A stretch of 64,000 nt of DNA from Psoroptes ovis (Eukaryota > Arthropoda > Arachnida > Sarcoptiformes > Psoroptidae), in contig PQWQ01000003.1 of assembly GCA_002943765.1 (NCBI GenBank), positions 2,479,501 to 2,543,500 on the forward strand. Direction: 5' to 3'. Shown here in pieces: positions 36,218 to 47,616 of this stretch. Below the pieces are notes generated by a model, which was not told the DNA's origin, ran no database searches, and was given only the letters and a program-made list of their open reading frames with translations. Positions within the stretch are counted from its first letter, which is position 1; every line of letters begins with the position of its first letter. Position numbers and translations under genes: made by a program.

Positions 36218-37522
36218 ATGGCCAAAAAACCTCTGTGTTTAGAAGTATTGATCGATTCGAATTGTTTACATGATAATATTGATAAATATGGTAAGAATTA
36301 TGAAAAATTAAAACAAGAAATCATTGATAAATGCATTAATGAATATTTATTGGTGAATTTTGAGACAATTTTTGAAAAATTAAAAGAATATGGCTATTAT
36401 AAATTCATTCAATCAATCAATATGGATCTTGTACAAATGAATTTATATATTGTGAATTTTAATAATATAGATTCATCAAATGAATTATTGAAACAAATAC
36501 CTAAATTTAATGGTGATGGCATTGAAATTATTGTTCAAAAAATATACAATGATATTACACAAAATTGTTTAGAAGATAATTTACCATGCACATTTCATAC
36601 GTATTTACCGTCCAAACAATTCATTGATATATGGGAAAATCTTTTATATGAAGATGATTTAAAAGTTGAATTGTTGAATTTCATTTATGCAACCATTAAG
36701 CTTTGTCAGTCAGATATAAATAAAGCATTGTTGCAAATAAATAAATTAATATTATTGCATGGACCGCCCGGCACGGGCAAAACAACACTTTGCAAAGCCT
36801 TGTGTCAAAAAGTGTCGATCATAATGGCTGATTTTTATGAAAATTTTCAATTAATCGAAATAAATTCGCATTCATTATTTTCAAAATGGTTTTCAGAAAG
36901 TGGTAAATTAGTATTAAAATTGTTCGATCAGATAAGAGAACTTGCTGATGATCCGGCTAATATGATTTTTATTTTGATTGACGAAATCGAAAGCTTAACA
37001 TATGATCGTAAACGAATCAACAATGCTGATCCAACCGATGCAATACGTGTTGTAAATGCAATACTTACTCAAATCGATTCAATTAAAAATTATTCCAATA
37101 TAATCATATTGGCGACATCGAATTTAGCTAAATCAATGGATAATGCTTTTGTTGATCGTGCTGATATTATTGAATTCATCAATTTCCCATCAGAGAATAT
37201 TGTTTATGAAATTTTTCGTTCAAGTATCAAAGAATTGAAAGTTTCTAATACAATCAATTTTGATGATGATATTATATTATTGTCATGGGACAATCCTGAA
37301 TGCGAAAATCCTTTGGTAACAATAGCAAGATTGTGTAGTAGAAAATTATCCGGCCGTGCAATTAGAAAATTGCCATTCTTGACATATGCAATGAATTATG
37401 TTAAATATTCAAATCAAAATCAATCGATTTCAATGAGTGATTTTTTGAAAGATCTTGAAAAAATGTGTAAAGAACAAATTTCAAATCAAAAACATTTTTC
37501 AGAGAATACTAGTTATGAATAA
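36218..37522 (+). CDS. TRIP13: TRIP13/Pch2 AAA+ ATPase
   Basis: HORMA-domain remodeller: hexameric AAA+ ATPase that converts closed MAD2 and HORMADs to the open form, in spindle checkpoint silencing and meiotic recombination control. A single exon gives 434 residues, matching the family length of about 430. The substrate-engaging N-terminal domain covers about 1-130. The AAA+ core has Walker A GPPGTGKT (182-189), the near-invariant family block EINSHSLFSKWFSESGKLV (about 214-232), Walker B FILIDE (251-256), DAIRVVNAILTQID, sensor-1 region LATSN, AFVDRAD, and the sensor-2 region LSGRAIRKLPFL near the C-terminus. All catalytic motifs are intact. The start at 36218 is followed by a typical MAKKPLCLEVLID. 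It has no intron and converges with the glycosidase gene 139 bp downstream. Confidence 0.96.
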   Translation: MAKKPLCLEVLIDSNCLHDNIDKYGKNYEKLKQEIIDKCINEYLLVNFETIFEKLKEYGYYKFIQSINMDLVQMNLYIVNFNNIDSSNELLKQIPKFNGDGIEIIVQKIYNDITQNCLEDNLPCTFHTYLPSKQFIDIWENLLYEDDLKVELLNFIYATIKLCQSDINKALLQINKLILLHGPPGTGKTTLCKALCQKVSIIMADFYENFQLIEINSHSLFSKWFSESGKLVLKLFDQIRELADDPANMIFILIDEIESLTYDRKRINNADPTDAIRVVNAILTQIDSIKNYSNIIILATSNLAKSMDNAFVDRADIIEFINFPSENIVYEIFRSSIKELKVSNTINFDDDIILLSWDNPECENPLVTIARLCSRKLSGRAIRKLPFLTYAMNYVKYSNQNQSISMSDFLKDLEKMCKEQISNQKHFSENTSYE

Positions 37523-37661
37523 ATTTATGAATTTATAAAAAGTTTTGAATTAAATGAAAATTTAATTTTTTTTCTTTTAAATTTCTTTGTCTTTTTTCTG
37601 TATGAAAATTCAAGAAAATATATTTGGTCAATCTGGTGAAATCATCCGATTCGTAAATTGA

Positions 37662-40291
37662 TTATTTTTGATTTGTTACTGTAATTTGATTAGGTTCATT
37701 ACGAATAAAAAATGCAACCTTATCCAATGGTACCTGATATTTTCGCATCCATTTTCCACCTCGTATAACTTGGGCCAATATTTCGTCTTTCCACCAACCA
37801 TGTGGTAAATAGATGTCGCGTTCAGTTTTACTTTCTTCTATGATTGGTGCCACAACTATATCGTTTCCGATCATAAATTGATCACTAATAGTGAATACTT
37901 CATTATTATTATCATTATTGTTATTTCTATTTATGTTAGTGTTTTCATTCCACCACATTGGCCGAACAATCGGTGATCCTTTTTGCTGATATTCAATTAA
38001 TGCTGATTTCATTTTAGGTATAAAATGTTCACTACGTAATTTTAATAAACGTTTAGCTATTTTTATCACATCCAAATCATTACCACCAGGCGGTTCAGCA
38101 AATTCCACAACTGGTGTAAATATCACTAATTGTAACCATCGTAAATAAAGTTCTTTGTTTATGTAGCCAGTTTCATTACGGATCAATGTAAATAAATCTT
38201 TACCACCGACAACACCTGTGTTAATTAATGGATAACCAATCAAACCCAATGATAATATTGATGGTATTATTGTTTGCAAGCCACTCCACGACGATTGTCG
38301 AGGATATAATTGTATATAACCAGTGAAATTTTTCGCTTCCACTGATGTCGATATGCCGATTGAGGTGTATAATGATTTTATTACATTATTCAAATTATTG
38401 ATGAATTGATCCGGATTAATATATCCACTTGTCATTTCGTCATTATTCATATCAATATTACGGGGCAATAATGTTGATTGAAGATTTTGAAAATATAAAC
38501 CATCAACCGATAAACCAATCGTTTGATTCAATAATTGTTTTCGCAATTTTTCGCTAAATTTTATTCGATTATCTTCATCATTTATATTTATTAATGTGCA
38601 TAATTTATTTAAATCACTTGTGCATCTTGTTAATAATGGTGTACGCAAATATGAATCTAACATAATATATTTATCAGACATTTCTATTAATTCTGATTTT
38701 AAATGAACATTTGGCGATATTGTTAACATTATTTTGAAACCTTTATTATGCAATATATTTATCAATGCTTTTGGTGTATTGAAAACATTTTCATTCATAC
38801 GTAAATCACCAATGGAATTTTCCCATCTTGAATCTAACAATATGATGCCACCGAAACCATAATTAGTTATCTGATCAACATATGACTGTACATTTTGTTG
38901 TGTAAAATTTGACAAAACATTTATATTTGTTGACCATATTATTCGATCAATAAATATATTTTCAATATCTTCATCTGATTTTTTTGTTGATTCAATTATT
39001 GTAACATTTGACTTGATATCATTAATTGATTCATTTGATATTTGTTGTGATGTTTGCTTTGACTGCGATTGAACATTATTTTCGAATAAATAATTTTGTA
39101 AAATAGGAATATTTTTAGCTAAACAAATTGAATAGCGTAAATGTGCATAATAATTATCATTTTTCACATTATTCAAATAATATGGAAATTGTTTTTTTGA
39201 TATCAAACACAAACGATTAGGATCTTTTGTTGAATTTATCGATACAAATAATGGCACATCCAATGGTACTGTGATGACAACACCACGACTGGAATACCAT
39301 GTACGATCAATTATAGTACCGGATAATAATGTACTAGAATTGTGACTAGTTATAAATGGTTGTTCATTGACTGACATTTTGTTCAATGGTATTTGTAAAT
39401 TATACAAATCACCCATACCAAACCAATGGCCGTTATTCATGTCAAAACAATCTTTGATTGTGGAATATTTTTGATATGTACGCCATAAATAATTATAGCA
39501 GGTGATTGTTTCATTTTTATTATTTAAATGATTATTAATCAATTTTCGTGATACTTTTACCGATAAATGTGCTCGATATTTCCAATCGAAACAAAATTTA
39601 TCATCATAACTGATCGAGCGACAATTGATTGGATTAATGTCGTTCGGTATATTCAAACCAAAATAAAGATCGACAATATTATCACCATTATTGTTTAAAA
39701 ATGTAATCTTTTTATTCGTTTTGAACATTATCAATTGATCATATAATGCTTGATTGATTTGTAGATTATAATGAAAATATCTCGTTATTAATACGATACA
39801 ACAAATGATCAAAAATAGGAATGTAACTATTATTTTGAAGCGAAATTCAAATGCATTTTCTGTTTGTAGATATGATTGCAATTTACCGAAACAAAATTGT
39901 AAACTTTTATTACTTTGATTCAATTTTTCTTCTTGTTGTTGCTGTTGTTGTTTTGAATTTTTTAATTTCCATGTATCAGAATTTTCATTCAATTGTAATA
40001 TTTCATGTTGTTGATAATTTTGTTGCAGATGTATTTTCGGACTTTGTGGTGGACTATTGTGCAAATTGTGTTTTTGATGTGGTTGTTGTTGCTGCTGCTG
40101 TTGTTGTTTTTGAGATTGTTGCTGCACATGTTGAAGATTTTTATGATGGCCATCATTATTAATATTCAAATTCGGATAATTAAATTTGGAATTTGAGTTT
40201 GATGTTAATGGTTCTTGACTACGTGATTTTATCTGTAAAAAAATTGGATTAAATTAAAATAAAATTTAAAAGAAAAAAAATTATTTACCAT
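37662..40291 (-). CDS. GH31 family type II membrane glycosidase (MYORG-like)
   Basis: Predicted ER/Golgi lumenal alpha-glycosidase of family GH31, closest in layout to MYORG. Two exons: the ATG alone at 40291-40289, then after a 56-bp GT-AG intron, 40232-37662, giving about 857 residues. The upstream frame contains a stop, so this ATG is the likely start. The cytosolic N-terminus is Gln-rich. A signal anchor follows (FKIIVTFLFLIICCIVLITR, about residue 129). Catalytic-domain blocks: INVLSNFTQQNVQSYVDQIT, GFGGIILLDSRWE, FKIMLTISPNVHLKS, LSVDGLYFQNLQ, TIIPSILSLGLIGYP, ELYLRWLQLVIFTPVVEF, LRSEHFIPKMKSALIEYQ and GSPIVRPMWWNE. The nucleophile Asp fits SVDG. I do not see an obvious acid/base Asp where family members have one before TIIPSIL (here YPRQSSWSG), so activity is uncertain. 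Confidence 0.88.
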
Positions 40292-40680
40292 TTTTTGAAT
40301 AATTCAATCATCGATTCATTGATTTTTTCATTAACAATGACGACTATACAACCACAATATATTGCTATAGCATTGACAATTTGTTGATTGACATTTTTTT
40401 TTCGTAGATGTTTGGATAATCGTTTTTTTTATTTCATTTCTTTGTAATTTATGCGATGCATTCAACAAGTTGTTGGGGAAATTCGGGGGAGAGAAACATG
40501 AAATCACTATTTCTACATGAAATGTTTTATCAGTGTTATTTGAATTTAGCATGTGAAAATAAACAAAAAACAAAAACAAACAAAATTATTTTTAAAATTT
40601 TTATTTTTTTTTTTTTTGTTGGCGAATGAATTAAAAAATTATCATAAATTTGATTGTTGAATGTTGATTGTGTGTATAAA
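40292..40680. promoter_or_regulatory. Head-to-head promoter region, glycosidase / VPS33B
   Basis: 389 bp separate the divergent start codons of the glycosidase (-) and VPS33B (+). Both transcripts must start here or overlap. A GC-richer part at about 40440-40500 and a T-tract at 40605-40618 are the only visible features. No motif was assigned. An in-frame ATG at 40654 could extend VPS33B by nine codons. Confidence 0.5.
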
Positions 40681-42922
40681 ATGGATCAACAAAATGAAAA
40701 TTTTCATATTAATTTCAACAACAACAACAGCAATCACCATTCAATCTCTAACATAATGAAAAATTTTTCATCAAATATGTTGTTGTCGTTGCTTAAAAAG
40801 GTACCGCAAAAATTTTTTTTTTCTATCAAATTGTCATTGAAATGAATGTTTTTTTCATTTAATTTTAGATTGATGGCTCAAAAGATATTGTGCTAGCGGA
40901 TAATATCGTTTCCATTGTTGATCTAATTTGCAGCTATTCAATGATGAAGGTTTTTATTCGCATATAATTTTGAATTATCATTTTTTTCTAATTTGATTTG
41001 ATTTTGATTGTTTTTTCAATCATTTTCACGTAGGAAGTTGGTGTAGAAAAAATTTATAAAATGAATAATATGCCTATAGCTACGAATAAAAAGTATAATC
41101 AAATTTGAATGAAATGATTGTTTTTTAATTTTATTTTCACATTTAGATTATGTTTCATCATACATTCTAACATTGATGATCTTAAACAAGTTTGTAATTG
41201 GCATAATATTTTGAGTAAAAATGTCAATGATTTGCAATATTGGATAATATTTGTGCCTAAAAAAACATTTGATTGTGAAAAATATTTGGAAAAAGAAGGC
41301 CTTTACAGTTATTTCAATTGTTGGGATTATCAAATGGGATTCATAACAGTTGATAATGATTTATATTCATTAGAACAAATGAGCCTGTATCATGATTATT
41401 TATTGGTAAATAATTTTATTCACGCCAAAAAAATTGATCTCTAATTTTTTTCAATGTTTAGCTCGGTGATCATCAATTGTTGAATAATATTGTGCAAGCT
41501 ATGTATCAATTTCAAAAATTAATTGGTCCAATAAATTTAATCCTTACAAAAGGACGTGCAGCAGAAATCGTTTGCAATAATTTACAAAAATTAATGGCGT
41601 TTTCTGGTTCATTCAATAATGATAACAACAATAATAGTGGCAATAGTAATAATGATAAAGATTATTTTATCGATTTGTTTGTCTTTGATCGTGAAGAAGA
41701 TTATTTATCTTTATTTCTATCTCAATTAAATTATTCTGGTATTATTGATGAAACGTTTTCGATTGATTGTGGTAAAATTTCTTTCAATAATACGAATGAA
41801 TCAAATACTTCCGCGACTAAACAATCATCCTCAATTAAGCATAATCTATTTAAAAATGATCAAATATTTTCCGAATGTCAAGATAAATTTTTCTCATCAG
41901 TATGTTTAACATTGAAAGAAAATGGACAAAAATTGAGACAAAAATCAAAAGAGCGACAAACAATGAATTTGAGTGAAATGAAAAATTTTTTAACAAAAGA
42001 AATTAATAATTTACAATCAGAACATAAACTATTATTCACACATTTAACAATATGTGAACAAATAATGGAAATAAAAAAATTGTCAAAATTTTCTAATCAA
42101 TTACGCATTGAACAAAATATGTGTGAAGGTATCGAATCAAAACAAGCATTGAATTTCATCGAAGATGGTATTATCAAATTATTGCCTGGCATACAAATGT
42201 TGCGGCTTATTTGTCTCTATTCAATTTGTTATTCTGGTATTTCTCAAAAAGATCTTAATAATCTTATGCGTTTATTTGTACAAAGTTATGGTTATCATTA
42301 TTTGACTGTTTTTTATTATTTAAGAAAACTTGGTATTATTTTCGAGTGTACAAATCAATTTAATTTGATCACATCAAATACTGCACAAAAAATAGTTGCA
42401 ACAACATTATCATCAACAACTCCATCATCACTGACATCATCAACACCGACTAATCTATCAACCACAGCTACAGCAACATCTATGACAAGTGAAACAATTA
42501 GAAAATTCCGCTATATCATCAAAAAATCCAATCTGATTCCATTACTAGGCACCGAGCATTATAATCCCCGAGTGCCGAACGATTGTGGTTATGTATTTGG
42601 TGGATCATATTGTCCATATATTTGTAAATTAATTGAAAATTTTTTCGAATTGAAAAATTTACAACAAATTGATGAATATTGTAAACAAAATTATTGCAAA
42701 TTACAGCCAAGTTTATTACCGAATCAACATGATGGACGCGAATTTCAATCGAAAAATCAAAAACGTTTGCAAATAATATTGTTCATCGGTGGCTGTACGT
42801 ATGCAGAAATATCTGCATTACGTTTCTTGTCCAAACGACAATCGATACCGATAATAATAATGTCCAATTCAATAATAAATGGTAATACATTTTTGAAATC
42901 ATTATCAAATAGATTGTATTGA
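40681..42922 (+). CDS. VPS33B: VPS33B, Sec1/Munc18-family vesicle tethering protein, 5 exons
   Basis: SM-family protein that pairs with VIPAS39/SPE-39 (CHEVI complex) in endosome-lysosome and secretory-granule trafficking. Exons: 40681-40800, 40869-40949, 41034-41092, 41147-41405 and 41462-42922 (TGA), about 659 residues. All four introns are 54-84 bp, GT-AG, with consistent phases. VPS33B-type blocks include IDGSKDIVLADNIVSIVDLI, EVGVEKIYKMNN, LCFIIHSNIDDLKQV, FVFDREEDYLSLFLSQLNY, SGIIDETFSIDCGKISF, LFTHLTICEQIMEIKKL, YGYHYLTVFYYLRKLGIIFE, GYVFGGSYCPY and the C-terminal FIGGCTYAEISALRFLSKRQ. These match VPS33B rather than VPS33A. Two inserts are Asn- or Thr/Ser-rich (near 41625-41660 and 42395-42490). 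The gene looks intact. Confidence 0.95.
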
Positions 42923-45900
42923 AATAACACTTGTAAATATTTGATCATACACCAAATTGTATTTTATGTGATATATGATTTAAAGTTTTCCGAAAAATAA
43001 TCAATATTAATTTTTGAAGAATTCAATGGGAAACCACATTTGATTGATTTTTTTCAAAATAGTTCAAACATCTGAAATGCTTTTGTTTTCTGACCGCCTG
43101 TGGTTTACTTGCTCACCATTTTTGACCAAAATGTTTACCATTTTCTGGTCATTTTGAAATCTATTTTCGTATTATGATATTTCATGAAAGAAAAAATCGA
43201 TATTTCATTTATCATTATTTCGGTCCATATTATTCCAGTGATTAAGCTTTAAGCTTCAATTATTATCAATCGATAAGTCTGTTAAAAATAAATTATTATC
43301 ATCATCATTATCATTATTATTAGAATGATTTCGATCGATACAATTTTAATAAGTAATGCGTAGATGATAATAAATAAAATATCATTTGAAATACATTTTG
43401 CAGTCAGTAAATTGGATTTTTTTTTCAAAAAAAAAATCAAGAAATTTCTAATTAACTTATTGATCAATGATTTCAATTCTTCACCCAAGCATTTAGAGAA
43501 TTGTCAAATTTTGATTTAAAATGAAAAAAAGGTTGAAAGTTGCACTGAAATTTCCAATATTTGAAATGAATTGGATTATTTTTTCCTTGATTTTTCACTC
43601 GAAGTTCATATTTTCTTTGAAAAATAGAACAAATAAATCATAATTCTAAGAGCTCATTGAGAATAATATTAATGGAAATGAAATCTTGGATATCGAAGTA
43701 AAACTTTTTCCGATTGTCATTTTTCATTTCATTTTCACTTTTCAACTTTATCGAAATATGGCAAAAAAAAATCTAATCTTTTTCCAACCAAAGCACAATT
43801 CAAACTTTCAATTGAAAATGAAAGCGCTCGATTCATAATGTCATGGATACATCGAAGAATAATTTATTCGTGCACAAAAATTTCCATACGGTTTCCGATG
43901 GTGAAAAAACCGAATAAAAAATGTGACCATTATACAAAGATTATACGCATCAAAAATTTTATGATCATCGGCGATAATGGCCATTAATTTTTGAGTATAA
44001 TCAAATTAATAAATTTAAAAATTAATTTTTCATAAAAAATGAAACGAAATTTTGTTTGTTTACGGCAAAATTCATCACTATCGAGAGCAAAGCTATACTG
44101 GGCCCGATTTAAATTGGCCAAATTTGTTTGTACCGTTTAATTAAGAATCACTTTATGATAATAATTGTTTATGATTGCCTCTTGGACATTATAATTATTA
44201 TTATTATTATTATCATTGTTTGTTTCTGCAGAAACAATAAACAATTCATAAACAATAACACATCCCAATAATGGAATTTCAATGACATTATTTTTATTAT
44301 TAACCATCACATTATTCAAATTTTCATTGTTTTATTCTTGAATATTTTTTTTCAACTAAATTAATTCGATGACCATTTTTATTATTATTATCGTCATTTT
44401 CAATTTATTATCATTTATTTGTATAACAGAAAATGAATATTCTCATCGAAATGAATTTAATTTGAATTTGAATTTCATACAAAAAATTTTCATCCAAATT
44501 TAAATTTGAAAATTTTTTCTATTTTTGACATTATCAAATTTTAATTTGAATTTTTTCTCTTATTTTCTGTTTTGTTTCACAATTTTCAAACAAAATTTCC
44601 AAAAACAAATGAATATTCAAATTCTGAATTTGAATTTGAAAAAAATAACAGAATAACTCATTTGAGAATTGCACATTCTTTTGAATTAGTTTGTTTTGTT
44701 ATGAAAACATTTGAAATTGAATTTTTTTCCTTTTTGAAGCAATTTTTCCATTATTATTTGAATTATCATTGAATAATATATATGACAGTGAATGAATGAG
44801 CGAACATCAATATATTCTTCAGACCCGTATAATGTTTTAATTGAGAATTCAAAATTAGAAGAAAAAAATTGAATGAATTTTTCGCTAGTAAAATCTAAAA
44901 CAAAGAAAATGTTTTAATTTAAAATTTGAATCAAAGAATTCGCCTTCGTAAAAGATGCTGGAAAAATTGCCAATAATTCATTTGTTTGGGTGTCATTTTT
45001 TTTTTTTGTTTGTTAAAAACATTGAAGTAACTTCGGAAAACAATGACTAAATTCAGCCTACACTACCTGCATCACCTTGTTTGATTTATGGATATTTGAA
45101 TTAAGGTGAATTTGAAATTTTATGTAAAAAAAAAATAAATTTCAAATAGATAAACATTATTTGTACCGCTTTGCATGTACCGTATTGCTTGCTAACAAGT
45201 TATATCGAATAATAAATTGAATGAAAATGAGTTTTTTTTTTGAAAAAAAATGAATGTCATTCATCAGATAATTAATCTTTTGATAATTATTTTTTAATGA
45301 ATGATTTTCATATTATCATTGTGATTGTTATTTGTTTCATTATTTTGAAATTAATTTTTATTTCTTCATTTGTTTCATATGAACAAGCAAGCAAGCGAAA
45401 TTTATTTCGGCGAAATATACAAAATTCATTTGTTTTTTGTTGTTGTTTTAGTTGTTTTTGTGTGTTAATTTTCCATCCAAATATTCAAAGTTTACCATCA
45501 TCATCATCATCATCATCGTCATCAGTGTTTCTGTCTTGTGCAATGATGTTTTAATAATGAATGAATGGATAAGAAATGAAGGAAATGATAAATGATTGAA
45601 ATGTGCATAAAGCAATAGACAAATGAATGAATGAATATTAATGGATGTCACATATGCATGAAAAATGTTTGTGTTTACCTGTTTGTTTATTTATTTTTGT
45701 TTTTTACTTATTTTCAGCCTAAATCATTTTATGTTGATAGGTGAATATATTTGTTTTTTTTTTCATACATGTTGCAATACAAAATTCATAAATTTTTTAT
45801 TTCAATGTTTATAAATATCAAAATTTCTAAGAAATTTTGTATCGATCAATTTTGCAAAACAAATAAAAAAACAAATGAAAAACATAAACATCATGGGCTA

Positions 45901-47300
45901 TTTATCTGCTTTTAGATTCAACTATTTTAACCAAACATTCAAGTTCAAGATTTTATATTGGTTTGTTCATCAGCACATACATAGTTGTTTGTTGTCTCCA
46001 TACATTTATTAGGGTTTATCACTTTCAATTCTTTAAATTGAAATTTTTTTTCTTTCTATCCCTTTTGCCATTTGTACCAAAGAAATAATGATAAATAAAT
46101 AAATAAATAAATGAATGAATGAATAAATAAATGCCAACGGAATTCTGATACCGTTTTCAATTTGCAAAGCAATTCATTTCTGTATGTTTATCTGTATGTT
46201 TTCATATATAAGTTGGATTAACAAACGTGGTGTGTTTGTGCGTGTGTGTGTGTGTGTGTGTGTTTTTGAAGATAATGGAAATGATAAACATGACATTTAT
46301 ACACAATTATATATATCGACGGTATTATGCGTAATGATAAAATACGATAAAAGTCAACGATTATAAATTTGACCAACCAAAGAAAAAATTTTTTTTTCCT
46401 TTTTCATTTCGTTGATCATTTTTGTTTTCTTTCTCATCTTCCATCCTTCTTGAATAATGGTGATTTTACGTGAAAAACAAAAGAAAAAGATTTTTTAAAT
46501 TTAAATTTAAATTCAATTTCAAAGAAATAATCGTTTTTCTTCTTTCAAGAAAATGATTAATCAAATGAATTCTGATTCATTCATTCAACAATTGTAATTT
46601 ATGATTTTTCGATTCAGGAAAAAAAATGAAAAATCAGTGAAACATTCTTTGAACAACAAGACAAAGCAAAAGAATTAATGAAAAATTCCCTGTTATCGAT
46701 TCAAATTGTAATTAATTTTCACTGATTGTATTGAGCAATTTTTTTCTATTCTTTTGCGATAATTAAAAAGTTTGAATGAAATTTTCTCAAGAGCAAAGTC
46801 ATTCATTTCAAGTCATACAAAGGTATTGAATTATTGGTATTATCACTAGACTATTGTTATTATTTTATTCTCCATATTTCAATCTTGAAAAGTTAAAATT
46901 CTCATTTTGGTAAGTTTATTGAAATTATTTCTATCATTAATAGTTAATATTCATAACCAATATTTTCGTTATTTCATTATTCCGATCTGTTCTTATTTCA
47001 TTTTATTCTATTTTTTGCATAAAAATTTTTTTTTGCACTAATAACAGTTGAAAAATTTAAAATTGAACAATTAATTATCCATGTCATATTTGTGGCACAT
47101 GTTATTGAAAGTTGATTTAATTTTATTTTAATTTAAATTTTCATTTGTTTCTTTTTAAACAATGTACGCAATTTTCAATATGCAATTCCCGAATTCATTG
47201 ATTCAATTCATTCATTTTTCCATTCAATTCAATTCAAGCTATTTTAAGCATCAATTTATTGAGAAGAAAAACATTGAAAACAAACAAACAAAAGAAGAAA
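42923..47300. other. Intergenic desert, AT-rich, no gene seen
   Basis: About 4.4 kb after VPS33B. It carries AAT/ATT and ATC microsatellites (43290-43320, 44190-44220, 45490-45520), AAT-type tetranucleotide runs (46090-46130) and a GT run (46230-46262). ORFs here are short and low-complexity. No RNA gene was recognised. Confidence 0.6.
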
Positions 47301-47324
47301 AAACAATCATTAAAATACTTAAAC

Positions 47325-47470
47325 TGTTGCACAACATGTGTCTTGTTGGATGGAATCGCTGCAAGAGACCTATCTGTTCTCTATTTGTTCCTCTCATATT
47401 GTACTGCTGCCGTCAATGCCTTTGCGTATCGCAAAAATAATTTGCTGCAGCAAATTAAAGCCCAAAAAAG
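47325..47470 (+). other. GC-richer island with nested dyads, unidentified
   Basis: An abrupt rise in G+C and complexity within AT-rich DNA. On + one frame reads LYLFLSYCTAAVNAFAYRKN, reminiscent of the seventh helix region of a rhodopsin-like receptor with NPxxY altered to NAFAY. The frame is short, has no clear acceptor, and the resemblance may be chance. The island also carries TTTGCG/CGCAAA (47421-47435) and a 20-bp palindrome (47438-47457). It may be a remnant gene exon or transposon fragment. Confidence 0.25.
47438..47457. repeat. 20-bp perfect palindrome
   Basis: TAATTTGCTGCAGCAAATTA reads the same on both strands, with no spacer. A second dyad, TTTGCG-TAT-CGCAAA, sits at 47421-47435 immediately to its left. 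Confidence 0.85.
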
Positions 47471-47542
47471 AACAATATTCAAATATTCTCGAAGAATTTA
47501 AAACATTATTGAAAATATTATTTTGAATATTTGTAATTTCAA

Positions 47543-47616
47543 GGTTGACCGAAAAGTTTTCACATAAATCAATCTAAAATGACGCCTGAAAACGGGCCAA
47601 AACCTTTCGGACAACC
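47543..47616. mobile_element. Mini inverted-repeat element, mariner-like ends
   Basis: Inverted repeats of 18 bp, GGTTGACCGAAAAGTTTT (47543-47560) and AAAACCTTTCGGACAACC (47599-47616), match at 16 of 18 positions and enclose a 38-bp GC-richer core. The core GGTTGxCCGAAAxGT resembles mariner terminal repeats. There is no coding capacity. No clear TA duplication is visible at the ends. Confidence 0.6.

Noticed and set aside
43830..43960. Somewhat richer sequence after VPS33B, checked for an exon
   Set aside because: All frames are short and interrupted, with no recognisable residues.
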